The notes below the pieces were generated by a model. It did no database searches, had not been told where the DNA came from, and worked only from the letters and a program-made list of their open reading frames with translations. A stretch of 64,000 bases of DNA from the NCBI GenBank assembly GCA_020186115.1, contig WSYJ01000037.1, forward strand, positions 1 to 64,000. The letters are read 5' to 3'. Both the position numbers and the translations under genes were made by a program. This document shows positions 31,007-40,523 of this stretch, in pieces (within the stretch, counting starts at the first letter, position 1; each line of letters opens with the position of its first letter). This DNA comes from Histomonas meleagridis. Its lineage: Eukaryota > Parabasalia > Tritrichomonadida > Dientamoebidae.

Positions 31007-31687
31007 ATGGAAAACCTCGCAAACATCCCAATATTTACAAAAATATATGGCATCGTCGTTCTATCATTCGGACTCCTCGTCTCACTGAAAGTTGTCAATC
31101 CGCTTTATTTAATTTTTCTACCGCAAGCAATATTTCAAGGACAAATATGGAGAATTTTCACAGCACCATTTTTCCTTGGAAAACTCGATATGAACCTTAT
31201 AATGCGTATTTTGTCCTCATTTATGATGGTCAAAAAACTTGAAGAACAACATTTTTCACATAGATTATCAAATCTCATTTTTATTTTTATTTTACTTTGT
31301 ATCCTTACAATGTCATTATCAGCTATCTTTGGTTCTTTCTTTGTTGGTTCTTCCGTCCTTTCAGGTCTTATCTATATATACTCAAAATTGTATTCAAATA
31401 CAATGGTTAATCTTATGATGGTCATACCAATAAATGTCCAATGGCTTCCATTCACTTCTCTCCTTATTGATTTACTTAATAATATGTCAATGCTTCCAGA
31501 TCTTATTGGTCTTGCATCAGGTCATATCATATTTTATTTACTTTTTGTTCTCCCTGTTTTGATAAAGCGCCCATTACTCAAAACTCCCACGTTTTTATCA
31601 CGACTTTTGGATGATACAAACTTTATTCCAGAAGGAGAGCAACGTAATAATGCATTTGGAGGACGTGCTCACAGAGTTAATGAGTGA
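31007..31687 (+). CDS. Derlin/Der1-like ER membrane protein
   Basis: A 226-residue polytopic protein with about six hydrophobic segments. Near the start, FTKIYGIVVLSFGLLVSLKVVNP, then the signature QGQIWRIFTAPFFLG (the WR motif and (F)F after the first membrane helix), followed by an internal loop with KKLEEQHF and later membrane helices. Size and order fit Derlin/Der1, a pseudo-rhomboid that helps retrotranslocate misfolded proteins from the ER for degradation by the proteasome. The C-terminal tail (EGEQRNNAFGGRAHRVNE) is short, and I see no clear p97-binding SHP box, though FGG-R is a partial resemblance. Confidence 0.88.
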   Translation: MENLANIPIFTKIYGIVVLSFGLLVSLKVVNPLYLIFLPQAIFQGQIWRIFTAPFFLGKLDMNLIMRILSSFMMVKKLEEQHFSHRLSNLIFIFILLCILTMSLSAIFGSFFVGSSVLSGLIYIYSKLYSNTMVNLMMVIPINVQWLPFTSLLIDLLNNMSMLPDLIGLASGHIIFYLLFVLPVLIKRPLLKTPTFLSRLLDDTNFIPEGEQRNNAFGGRAHRVNE

Positions 31688-32615
31688 TAAACTCAAAATA
31701 TCCTTTGTGTGGAAATAAACATTATTTGAATTTTTTACTTTTTAGGAAAAATAAATTCAATACTTTAAGTATCGTTTTTATCTGAAAAAATGGTATCGTT
31801 CTATTGAAAATCGCATCATTTATTTCTGGTGCAAAGTTTGAATTTAGCCACTTGTGGCAGCAATTGTTTTGATGTATTGCGGAACTTTAACAGAACGTAG
31901 CACTTTAAATCAAATAGGCGAAGATAACAATTCATCAACTTATCAAAAAATTTATCTGATCGAACTTAAAGTTGGTATAACACCAATTTCTTGGAAGCAC
32001 TTGGAAAATAGCAGTGAAGACACTGAATGCATATTATATACGTAATAGATGTATTTTTTTTCGCTAATTTAATTCATTACGACTGATTTAAAACCTGTTC
32101 AATTTTTGAGTAAACTATTTAAAAAACCGAAAACCTGTAACAGAAAATTAAATGATCATTCAATATATTGAAGGTTATTTTTACGACATTAAAAATATAA
32201 CCGTAATTATCTGCTGGAAAAGTTGTTGAAAGTGATATGATTCATAATGAAGTGTTTTAGAGTCCAATTATCATTTTCAGCTTCAAAAGGCTGAGGTAAA
32301 TTCACCCTTTCAAAATGTAAAATCTAATGTTATGATATCACAAAGATCATACATGAAATTGCCAACAAATTTACTGGAAAATGTGATGAAAATCGATCTA
32401 ATAATCAAATGCTGAGTACAATAGCAACTACAGAACAAAATTGCAAATAAAAATAAGTATGAGCTAATAAACTATTAGTTATCTTCGTTAAATGACAATA
32501 CGCTTAAAACGTTACGAACTGTTCAAAAAGTTGAAATGACTTCACTTATCCGATATAGTAAAATTTTATTTGAGATCATTACGATCGTTTTATATTGAAA
32601 TTAAATGTATAAATG
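31688..32615. other. Long intergenic region
   Basis: About 930 bp between the Derlin gene and the CARMIL-like gene. It contains only a short ATG-poor open stretch (31851-32045), without known similarity, that could be gene debris. No RNA gene or repeat seen. Confidence 0.4.
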
Positions 32616-32628
32616 ACACTTTTCATAT
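32616..32628 (+). promoter_or_regulatory. Initiator (Inr)-like element of the CARMIL-like gene
   Basis: ACACTTTTCATAT just before ATG 32630 resembles the trichomonad initiator TCAYTWYTCATTA and supports that start. Confidence 0.4.
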
Positions 32629-32629
32629 A

Positions 32630-35600
32630 ATGGCAGAAGGATTTGATTATCACCTAAGTCCAAAAGAACAAGAAAAAGTTGAAAGAATCGTACCAGTCAA
32701 TCAATCAAAGATATTTTTAGCATTTCATGCAGATATTATATTAAATGAAAAAAAATTCAAAGAGGGTACATGTGTTCTTACAACACATCTAATTATTTTA
32801 TGCAAGCGTACCTTTATTGGGAATGGCCTCTCTGAAATTAAGACATTTCATATTTTAAGACTAGAGAAATTTGCTATGATTAAAGAAAACATATGCAAAT
32901 TTATTATTAATAATGCTAAAGTGACCATAATTTCACAGGCGGCTTTACGTTTTGCTAGAGTTTTAAACAGGAATTACTATGTAATAACAACACTTTTTCC
33001 TCCAAATAAAAAGGTAAAATTCAAAACAAAGAACAAATCAGATTTTCCTCCATTTGACCCGCACATGTCACCATCACAAAAGTTACAGTTTTGCTATAAT
33101 GCTTATTGTTCATTTTACAAATGTTTATATATTCATGATATTCCACGTTTTTTCCATTCTTTAATTTTCAGCGGCAATGGAATAGCAAACTTAGACCAGC
33201 TTCCTACCTATCTTATTGATCTTAAATTCAGTTCAAATCTTGATCTAAGACCAGTTTTTAATTCATTAATTTTTTATCCATTGATTTATGGCATTTGCTG
33301 TTATGACGTAGATAGGTACGACATCGTGAAGTCAATGTCTCCATTGATTACATATACCAAATATCTTCAACTTATTGATATTCATAATTGCCAAGTTGAA
33401 GTTGGAATAAACGAACTAGCAGAAGCTCTGACCAAAAACCCTGAAAACAAAATTGTTTATTGGGATCTAAGTAACAATCCATTCAAAAACATCACTCCAT
33501 TTTGCAAAGCATTATCTTTAGCAACAGCACCAATTTTTTACCTAAACTTGTCAACAACACAGCTCACAACAGAGTCAACCATTGAGTTATTTAACTCGAT
33601 TTTGAATAATAAGAATTTATGGGGAATCAAATATCTATTTATTGATGGTGCTATCTTTTCAGAAGAAAGCTTACTAGCGTTATCAAAACTAATAAGCACA
33701 TTCGCTCAAGAAAAAATTCGTTCATTACACACTTTGAGCATTGCAAATATCAAAGGTCAAATCGAAACGGTTATAAACGTATTTAACCGTTGGCCTCAGC
33801 CGATTTCATCGTTCAATGTATCCAACAACGAACTTAACCAAAAGGCAATTTCAGAGCTTAATAAGTTCGTGAAAGGATCTGAATCATTAAAGGATCTGGA
33901 TATAAGTTCTACAAATCTTAGCTCAGATGATATTACTGATATAATCAATGGAATTTCAGAAAATCAAAAAATAACTGAAATGAAATTGAATTTAGCAAAA
34001 CTTGAATTAACTGGGAAGAAAATAAGAGATGTTATGAATGCATTTGAAAATTCAACATTAACAAAATGGACAGGAATTTCAATTGAATCTAATGATGTAC
34101 AAATGGAAGAGCTTGGAAAGTTCATTAGTGTTGCAAGGAGAATGACAAACTTGAGAAGTCTCTCACTTGGTGATAATTTCACATATAAAACCAAAGGAAT
34201 TGAAGAAGCTCTTTTACAAATCCTTTCACTTAATTCGCTTAGGTTATTAAGCATTAGGGGAACAGAAAAAAGATTTCTTGGAGATAAATTATACAGGTTT
34301 TTGAAAGCAATGAAAATAAATACAACACTTCTAAAGCTCGATATTTCAGGGAACAAGATCAAAGACACAGGCATGGATCTAGTTTGCGATGTTTTACGTT
34401 CGAACAAAATGCTTACAGAGCTTAATATTGATGGATCATGTCCAAAGAATCAAAAAACCCTTCTTAAATTCTTTGAAACTCTTTCCTCAAATACATACAT
34501 TGTTGAGTGTGCATTTCCATATGAAGATTTTTCGACACTTCTTAGTTCAATTTCGTCAAATTCCCAAATGCAGTCTTTCTTTGACCAATTTTCTAAAATC
34601 CAAAAGTCATCCCAAGAAGCCATTCAAAAGAATCAAATGGAAGTTGGCGCACATTCATATCTCTCCGAGAAGAAGCTCCCAGAGTTGGACGAACTGATTG
34701 ACAACATCACGATAAACGTTCACCAAAAACTTGAGAACACAAAATTCAATCAACACGCGGCTATTTCATCGGTTTTTGGGCTGCCCCTACCGCATTTAGA
34801 TCCCTCTGATGACCAGACCAAAGGTGCCATAATTGACCTGAAGCAACCACAATCTATTGATGAATATGAATTGAAGAACACAAACGTTATGGTAGTTGAG
34901 GATATTAGTATGTTAGAAACGCCATTAGGATTAAAGACACTTCAATATAACTCATTATGTATTCGAAGGTCAATTCATGTCGAGCCAAAGATTGACGTGA
35001 ACAAACTCGACCCAACAGAAGAAGAAATTTATCGAAACGCGCGAAAACTTGGAATACCACCAATTTTATTACAAGGAAATATGAATATGTCTTCGTTAGG
35101 AATACAGTCATTGGCGAAGAGCAACGACGTTGAAAAGAACCCAAAAAGAAAGAAAAGAATTACAAAGAAAGTTGTATCGAAAAAGAAGAAAGTTGTTACA
35201 AGGAAGAAAATAAGAAGGAAAAACAATGAAACAAATAACGTAGAACAATGCGAAGACAGCTTGGCTATGAGCGAATCAGATGAAGAAGAAAGTGAGGAAG
35301 AGAGCGAAGAAGAAACAAGCCAAAATGAAAGCAATAGCTTAAAGGTGGAGGAAACAAGCGAAAAAGAAAAGAGCAATAGCTTAGAGGTAGAAGAAACGAG
35401 CAAAGAAGAAAAGAGCAATAGCTTAGAGGTAGAAGAAAGGAGCAATAGCTTAGAGGTTGAAGAGACGAGCGAAGAAGAAAGGAGCAATAGCTTAGAGGTT
35501 GAAGAGACGAGTAAAGAAGAAAGGAGCAATAGCTTAGAGGTGGAGGAAACAAGTGAAACAACAAAGGAGTCGAGGAAAAGTGACAGCGAAACGAACACAA

Positions 35601-35929
35601 CAAAAAGTGACGACAAAACAGATAAAAGTGACGCTCAGAGTTCAACCAGGAAAAGTGACAGTGGAACGGATAAAAGTGACAATGAAAGCAAAACGTACAA
35701 AAGTGACACACAAAGCTCAACTGAAGATAGTGAAAATGAAAGCAGTTCCACAAAAAGTGATAGCGAAAGCAAAACAGAAAGAACCGAAAGTTATTCAAGA
35801 AGTGATACATCAAGCAAAAGCGAAGATGAGACAAGTGATAATAGTGCAAGTGATAGCGAACAATCGAATGAAGAAGAAACCAGCAGCAGTCGAAGTCGTG
35901 AATATTACACAAATAGCGACAGCACATAG
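32630..35929 (+). CDS. CARMIL-like leucine-rich-repeat protein with acidic repeat tail
   Basis: A 1099-residue protein from ATG 32630 (MAEGFDYHLSPKEQEKV). Residues ~1-140 look like a divergent PH-like domain (ILNEKKFKEGTCVLTTHLIILCKR). Residues ~220-630 carry about 14 ribonuclease-inhibitor-type leucine-rich repeats (YWDLSNNPFKNITPF, SLKDLDISSTNLS, LLKLDISGNKIKDTG). A linker is followed by a strongly basic stretch around residues 830-870 (KKKKVVTRKKIRRK) and then a ~230-residue acidic tail of Ser, Glu and Asp. PH plus LRR is the layout of CARMIL proteins, which regulate actin capping protein at the membrane; I did not find a certain capping-protein-interaction motif. Part of the tail is a 14-residue repeat. 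Confidence 0.55.
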   Translation: MAEGFDYHLSPKEQEKVERIVPVNQSKIFLAFHADIILNEKKFKEGTCVLTTHLIILCKRTFIGNGLSEIKTFHILRLEKFAMIKENICKFIINNAKVTIISQAALRFARVLNRNYYVITTLFPPNKKVKFKTKNKSDFPPFDPHMSPSQKLQFCYNAYCSFYKCLYIHDIPRFFHSLIFSGNGIANLDQLPTYLIDLKFSSNLDLRPVFNSLIFYPLIYGICCYDVDRYDIVKSMSPLITYTKYLQLIDIHNCQVEVGINELAEALTKNPENKIVYWDLSNNPFKNITPFCKALSLATAPIFYLNLSTTQLTTESTIELFNSILNNKNLWGIKYLFIDGAIFSEESLLALSKLISTFAQEKIRSLHTLSIANIKGQIETVINVFNRWPQPISSFNVSNNELNQKAISELNKFVKGSESLKDLDISSTNLSSDDITDIINGISENQKITEMKLNLAKLELTGKKIRDVMNAFENSTLTKWTGISIESNDVQMEELGKFISVARRMTNLRSLSLGDNFTYKTKGIEEALLQILSLNSLRLLSIRGTEKRFLGDKLYRFLKAMKINTTLLKLDISGNKIKDTGMDLVCDVLRSNKMLTELNIDGSCPKNQKTLLKFFETLSSNTYIVECAFPYEDFSTLLSSISSNSQMQSFFDQFSKIQKSSQEAIQKNQMEVGAHSYLSEKKLPELDELIDNITINVHQKLENTKFNQHAAISSVFGLPLPHLDPSDDQTKGAIIDLKQPQSIDEYELKNTNVMVVEDISMLETPLGLKTLQYNSLCIRRSIHVEPKIDVNKLDPTEEEIYRNARKLGIPPILLQGNMNMSSLGIQSLAKSNDVEKNPKRKKRITKKVVSKKKKVVTRKKIRRKNNETNNVEQCEDSLAMSESDEEESEEESEEETSQNESNSLKVEETSEKEKSNSLEVEETSKEEKSNSLEVEERSNSLEVEETSEEERSNSLEVEETSKEERSNSLEVEETSETTKESRKSDSETNTTKSDDKTDKSDAQSSTRKSDSGTDKSDNESKTYKSDTQSSTEDSENESSSTKSDSESKTERTESYSRSDTSSKSEDETSDNSASDSEQSNEEETSSSRSREYYTNSDST
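35330..35566 (+). repeat. Coding minisatellite: six copies of a 14-residue SNSLEVEETS... unit
   Basis: Units of 42 bp encode S-N-S-L-E/K-V-E-E-T-S plus four mostly Glu/Lys/Arg residues; the third copy is shortened to 9 residues by an in-frame deletion. Copies are nearly identical at DNA level, indicating recent expansion. It is followed by KSD-rich low-complexity sequence to the stop. Copy number probably varies between strains (inference). Confidence 0.85.
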
Positions 35930-35932
35930 AGA

Positions 35933-36444
35933 TATCGATTTTCTTTTGTGTTTTTGTCCATCTCCAACTCTAATAAACTACAGATTGTTACTGATTCTTT
36001 ATGCTGTCTTCCAATTGATTGCAATCATTTGAAGAATGTGACGAATTGGAATGAAAAATGTTATCGAGAAATTATTTAAGGAAAACTTCCATTTAAATGA
36101 CACATGTGTCATGTTACTTCTAATTTTAGGAGCAAAAACAAAAGTGTTTAGAAATTTGATATAGTGATATTCAATGTATCAAGTATATCAGTATAAAATA
36201 TTGGAAAGTTTAAACATAATTCGAGCCAAATAATATTAAATTCTTTCATTGACTTAAATAACTCTTATGACCATCTTTTGATTTTCATTTCTGTACTTAC
36301 ACTCTTTTCAAAACCACGTTATTCCTGGGTTCGAAAGTGCCTAAACTTATGTGTTGATCATGTACATTGCAATTGGAGTTCAGCTAACAGTATTGTTAAA
36401 CTTTGCAAAAATATGTGTAAACTTCATAATTTGATATTTGTGTT
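35933..36444. other. Intergenic, upstream of glucosidase II beta
   Basis: AT-rich, with an ATG-poor open frame at 36278-36460 that is in frame with the downstream gene but starts only with TTG or a weakly placed ATG (36413). It is better read as 5' non-coding sequence. No RNA gene; a GGGTTCGAA near 36328 has no tRNA context. Confidence 0.4.
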
Positions 36445-36454
36445 GGGGTGCCCT
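36445..36454. promoter_or_regulatory. GGGGTGCCCT block directly before the glucosidase II beta start
   Basis: A near-palindromic GC block 6 bases upstream of ATG 36461, in AT-rich sequence. One of five such blocks in this window; see findings. Confidence 0.4.
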
Positions 36455-36460
36455 AAATTT

Positions 36461-37612
36461 ATGCTTTTGTTCGTTTCTTTGGTGTTTTCGGGGACAATTC
36501 CAATAGGGGCCACTCCAGAAACATGGCCAAAATATAAAAGACTAATTAACAAAGAAAAAAATACATTTCAATGTTTTGATCATTCAAAAATCATAAATTT
36601 AAGTCAAATAAACGATGGTATAGTTGATTGTCCAGATGGCTCAGACGAACCAGGAACTAATGCATATTCAATTGGTGAATTTTATTGCAAAAATGATGGA
36701 TCAATACCAATGAAAATTCCAAAGTCTTTATTAGGTAACGGATTTTGTGATTGTTGTGATGGATCAGATGAATTTTATAATCCGAAGTCAAATTGTTCAA
36801 ATATTTGTGAATCAATTGAAAAGGAAAGAAAGGAATTATTATCAAATATATCATCCATTTATTCACAAGGAATTTCAATCCACAACGAGTTTATTGAAAA
36901 AGGAAAACTAATGGTCGAACAGAATGCAATTAAACAAAAAACAATTATTGATGAAATGGATAATTTATTAGAAGAAAAGAACAAGATCAAACCATTAAAC
37001 CCAGCTGGTGAAGAAGATGATATTTCGCTTTATAAGCGTATTTTTATATGGATATGGAAAATGACATTTCATGTACCAATAAATATTGATGATGAATTTT
37101 CATACAAAAGATACATTTATCCATTATATGATGAAAAGTCACTCCAAAAGGTTGATTCTATTAATGAAAAAATTGTTAAATTAGACAAAAAACTCCAGAA
37201 ATACAAAGAAACACTCCAAGTCAAAGAAAAGGTCAAACCAGAGTTCCTAAAATTATACGGAAAATCTTATCAAACAGCTCATTACCAATTAGAATTCATG
37301 ATCGAAATGATGTACAATTGGGTAACGATAGGAACTTTCAAAGAAATTAGAAATAATTCAATGGTTTACGAAAACGGTTATTCATGCAACGACACACACT
37401 TAACAAACGCAGTGTTAGACATAAAATGTTGGAATGAATCAAGACTTTTGGATGTAGAGAAAATTACAGAATGTGAATTTAGGGGAACTTTCGTATCACC
37501 AATAGTTTGTGATAATAATTCAATAAAATCATTGGAAAATTTATCACTCGAAGAATTGAAGGCTTTAGTCCCGCCTCCCGAAATCCCCATTTATCATTAT
37601 TATGAGTATTAA
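36461..37612 (+). CDS. PRKCSH: Glucosidase II beta subunit-like (PRKCSH) ER protein
   Basis: A 383-residue protein starting MLLFVSLVFSGTIPIGATPE, a good signal peptide. Two Cys-rich G2B units follow (NDGIVDCPDGSDEPGT and GNGFCDCCDGSDEFYNP...C...C), then a helical Glu/Lys-rich region. The C-terminal MRH (mannose-6-phosphate receptor homology) domain is recognisable from GTFKEIRNNSMVYENGYSCN...CWN...CEFRGTFVSPIVC. The beta subunit recruits and guides glucosidase II, which trims glucose from N-glycans during ER folding control. It is shorter than the human protein (~530), with a reduced acidic region, and ends YHYYEY with no HDEL-type ER retention signal. Start chosen for the signal peptide; ATG 36413 would put 16 extra residues before it. 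Confidence 0.9.
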   Translation: MLLFVSLVFSGTIPIGATPETWPKYKRLINKEKNTFQCFDHSKIINLSQINDGIVDCPDGSDEPGTNAYSIGEFYCKNDGSIPMKIPKSLLGNGFCDCCDGSDEFYNPKSNCSNICESIEKERKELLSNISSIYSQGISIHNEFIEKGKLMVEQNAIKQKTIIDEMDNLLEEKNKIKPLNPAGEEDDISLYKRIFIWIWKMTFHVPINIDDEFSYKRYIYPLYDEKSLQKVDSINEKIVKLDKKLQKYKETLQVKEKVKPEFLKLYGKSYQTAHYQLEFMIEMMYNWVTIGTFKEIRNNSMVYENGYSCNDTHLTNAVLDIKCWNESRLLDVEKITECEFRGTFVSPIVCDNNSIKSLENLSLEELKALVPPPEIPIYHYYEY

Positions 37613-37837
37613 ATTTTATAATATTAAAATAAATATTGTATGCATATTAATTTTTTTTATGTTTAAATTGATTTTTGTTTCAATTGGATAAGAGAAAATT
37701 TAATATATCAAACTTGGGTTAAAAATTTTAATTAGTTATGAACTATTTTATTTCCTTGTAATTCTTCAATGAGAATTTGAATATTTTACATACTTTGCAA
37801 TATCGAATAATCTAAAAAATCATCGCAAATTTTCGTG

Positions 37838-39061
37838 ATGAAACAAAACGAAAGAATAATGGGAGATTACAGTCAAAATGAATTAGAAACACTGTTGTTA
37901 ATTGAGCAAATGTTTTCTGACTTGTGTAAAGAAAATATTAAGCAAAAAGCAAAATCAGTTATGGATAAGCTTGATAGTGATTATCCATTATCTTCTATCA
38001 TGAATATTGTACAAATAGTTTATACTTTATTTGTTATTAGACAACTTGACTTTTCTGAATTTATCAATTTTCTTAAAGAAATTGAAATAATAGAAGAAAA
38101 TAACAAATTCAATATTAATAATATATTTAATATATTCTCACATTTTATTATCAAAGAATATACCCAAGAATCATATTATCTTATTGAAAATATGATTGAA
38201 GAAAAACTCCTTGAATCAAAACTTATTAAAAATATACAAAATTCATATTTTGCACATTATATGACTGAAAAACAAATTAAAGAAAAGCATTTTTTGAGAT
38301 TTATGAAGAAAATCATTGAAAATTATGAAGAATTATCAAAGAATGATTGGGAACTTCATAAGAAGTTAATTAAAGAAGGAGTTAATCCGAATGAACTTGC
38401 GATAATAATTCGAAATGATGATATAGAAAAACTTCAAGAAATATCATCACAAACAAAATTTGATTATAATCAAACAATTGAACCATCACTTTATGAAAGA
38501 TGTGACTTTATTAATAAAGATAATGTTACATTAATTGATTATGCAGCATTTTTTGGGTCAATAAAATGTTTTAAATATTTACTTATGAATGAAGCAAATA
38601 TCGAAGAAACAGGTAAATATGCAGTTGCAGGTGGAAATGAAGAAATTATTCATTTATGTGAACAAAATCATTCAACATTTGAAGATGCATATGAAACAGC
38701 AATAGATTTTCATCGAAATGATATCTTTAAATATCTTTATGAAAATAAAATTGTTGAAAACTATAATTTAGAAGAACTTGGAAAAAAATGTGTTTCACAT
38801 TATAATTACAAAATTTTATCTTTTTTAATTAAAGAAGGAATGAAAATTAATGTGAATATTATTGATGAATCGGCAAGAATTGGAAATATTTTCCTTATCA
38901 AATATTTTCATAAAGACAATCAACTCCCATTAGATATTTTAATTTCTTCTTCAATATCAGGAAATATTGAACTTGTAAAATATATTCTTGATCAAAAAGA
39001 TATTAACATAAATGCTAATGATATTAATTTGTTTTATTTTATGTTTGTGCCAATAATTTAA
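37838..39061 (+). CDS. DUF3447/ankyrin-repeat protein, paralogue of the 16.2-kb gene
   Basis: A 407-residue protein from ATG 37838 (an alternative ATG is at 37859, MGDYSQNELE). It matches the protein at 16155-17429 over its whole length, including YEELSKNDWELHKKLIKEG, SLYERCDFINKDNVTLIDYA, KYAVAGGNEEIIHLCEQNHS and the final repeat SGNIELVKYILDQKDININA. The N-terminal half is more divergent. As in its paralogue, the frame ends a few hydrophobic residues after the NINA codons, and further ankyrin repeats follow after AT-rich spacers. Molecular role unknown; ankyrin repeats suggest protein binding. Confidence 0.8.
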   Translation: MKQNERIMGDYSQNELETLLLIEQMFSDLCKENIKQKAKSVMDKLDSDYPLSSIMNIVQIVYTLFVIRQLDFSEFINFLKEIEIIEENNKFNINNIFNIFSHFIIKEYTQESYYLIENMIEEKLLESKLIKNIQNSYFAHYMTEKQIKEKHFLRFMKKIIENYEELSKNDWELHKKLIKEGVNPNELAIIIRNDDIEKLQEISSQTKFDYNQTIEPSLYERCDFINKDNVTLIDYAAFFGSIKCFKYLLMNEANIEETGKYAVAGGNEEIIHLCEQNHSTFEDAYETAIDFHRNDIFKYLYENKIVENYNLEELGKKCVSHYNYKILSFLIKEGMKINVNIIDESARIGNIFLIKYFHKDNQLPLDILISSSISGNIELVKYILDQKDININANDINLFYFMFVPII

Positions 39062-39683
39062 TGTTTTAAGATAATATTTGGAAATTATTCAAAAGATTTT
39101 GGACGGCACTTATGTATGCTTCAAAATATGGATATAATGAAATAGCTAAATTACTTATTCAGCAAGAAGGAATTGATATTAATGCTCAAAATATTTATTT
39201 TTGTTAGTTATTGTTGATTAAAATAATTTAATGTTTCAGAATAATTTTTGGAAATTATTTAAAAGATTTAGAAATTCACTTATGTTTGCATCTCAAAACG
39301 GCCATACAGAGATTACAAAGTTGCTTCTTGAACAAAATATAAATTATATCAATGTTAAAGATATTTTTTTATTTTGTTTTGTATTTGTTTTGATGATTTT
39401 ATCCTGTTTCAAAGAATTTTTTGGAATTTATTAAAAATATTTAATACAGCACTCATTTATGCAGCTGAAAATGGAAATACTGATATAGTTCGAATTATAC
39501 TTTTGCAAAAAGGAATTGATATCAATATTAAAAACATTTATTTGTAAAAAATCGAGTTTATTTCATTATTTTTTGGTTTCAAAATTATTTTTGGAAATTA
39601 TTAAAATTATTTTTTACAGCACTTTATTATGCAACTAAAAATGACCACAATGAAATCGTGAATTTACTTCTTGGACAAAAATG
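39062..39683 (+). pseudogene. String of four separated ankyrin repeats downstream of the DUF3447 gene
   Basis: Repeats begin at 39103 (TALMYASKYGYNEIAKLLIQ), 39273 (NSLMFASQNGHTEITKLLLE), 39446 (TALIYAAENGNTDIVRIILL) and 39616 (TALYYATKNDHNEIVNLLLG, then a stop at 39681-39683). From the Asn codon of each N-A pair to the first codon of the next repeat the distance is 92, 92, 95 and 92 bases, always 2 modulo 3, so the repeats cannot be read as one frame. The spacers share TTTGGAAATTATT (once TTTGGAATTTATT) near their 3' ends. They may be exons with unusual introns, or decayed duplicates. Confidence 0.65.
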
Positions 39684-39964
39684 AATTATTTGTTTTGTTT
39701 ATTTTACAATCAATAAAGGTAAATTAACTTGTTAAAGAAAGAAAAACAACAACATGAAAAGGTTTAATAATTTTTCTTCTGTTTGATTTTAATTCGTTTT
39801 TGCATGAAATAATTGCTTAATACAAAATTGAATTTTTATATTTTTACATATTTAACCTTAGCAATTATTTTCAAAAAAATATAAATGATATTATTTATAA
39901 AAAATTGACTAAAATATGTAAGATATGGCTGAATAATGTACAAAAATATTTGAATACCATATTT
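39684..39964. other. Intergenic, upstream of eL24
   Basis: AT-rich sequence with no gene seen, ending at the GC block 39965-39974. Confidence 0.45.
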
Positions 39965-39974
39965 GGGGCACCCT
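39965..39974. promoter_or_regulatory. GGGGCACCCT block upstream of eL24
   Basis: Near-palindromic GC block, preceded by TTT, 48 bases before the eL24 start. It is the same 5'-TTTGGGGCACCC word as at 44901 and marks the abrupt change from AT-rich intergenic to gene-like composition. Confidence 0.4.
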
Positions 39975-40022
39975 GCAACGATTGCAATTGACAAACTTTG
40001 TTTGGTCCAACCTTACACTCCG

Positions 40023-40367
40023 ATGTCTCACAGAACAGAGATTGACGGATTCTCTGGACACCAATTTCATCCAGGCCATGGTATTATCTATATCCGTGAA
40101 GATAAGCATATGATGGCATTCGAATCTCGTAAAACATTCCGCATGTGGCAACGCAAGAGGAACCCAAGAAAGATCAGCTGGACTGAGCACTACCGCTTTG
40201 ATCACAAGAAATCCAACACTGACCAAGTTGTAAAGAAGGGACGCGCTCAAAGATCAAAGAAGGTTACACGTGGATATGCTGGTGTTTCCGTTGACGCAAA
40301 TGCCAAAGTTGCTACAACAGCTGTTAAGAGGCGTGTTCAACAAGTCAAGAAAGGAGGAAAGAAGTAA
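40023..40367 (+). CDS. RPL24: 60S ribosomal protein eL24
   Basis: A 114-residue protein. MSHRTEIDGFSGHQFHPGHGI is the eL24 N-terminus (x-x-E-I-D-x-FSG-x-x-x-x-PGHG), followed by FRMWQRKRNPRKISWTEHYR (the conserved QRKNPR-x-x-WT-x-x-R block), HHKK-like DHKK and a basic C-terminal tail (RVQQVKKGGKK). It belongs to the large ribosomal subunit and helps form an intersubunit bridge. The tail is shorter than in yeast or human proteins. ATG 40023 was chosen because the family starts a few residues before the E-I-D-x-FSG motif; upstream in-frame codons are non-ATG and include the GC block. Codon use is more GC-rich than average here, as expected for a highly expressed gene. Confidence 0.94.
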   Translation: MSHRTEIDGFSGHQFHPGHGIIYIREDKHMMAFESRKTFRMWQRKRNPRKISWTEHYRFDHKKSNTDQVVKKGRAQRSKKVTRGYAGVSVDANAKVATTAVKRRVQQVKKGGKK

Positions 40368-40523
40368 GTCAATAAAACTTACATTTTTAATACATTAATA
40401 ATCATTAATTTTTCTTTTTTTATTTTGAAAGCCAGCAATTACGCATTTATTGGATTATCCTTTTTTTAACTAAAATTCAATAAAACATAACAGATGATTA
40501 TAAACATTTATTAACAAATTGTT

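Noticed and set aside
31851-32045. 63-residue frame between Derlin and CARMIL-like genes
   Set aside because: No ATG at its beginning, no similarity I recognise, and it lies in an AT-rich intergenic stretch.
35029-35927. Long open frames on the minus strand opposite the acidic tail
   Set aside because: They are antisense mirrors of the Glu/Ser repeat (giving Leu/Ser- and His/Phe/Cys-rich low-complexity protein) and have no start context.
36318-36345. GGGTTCGAA as a tRNA T-arm
   Set aside because: No A-box, acceptor stem or cloverleaf can be formed around it; no tRNA-like pattern was found elsewhere either.
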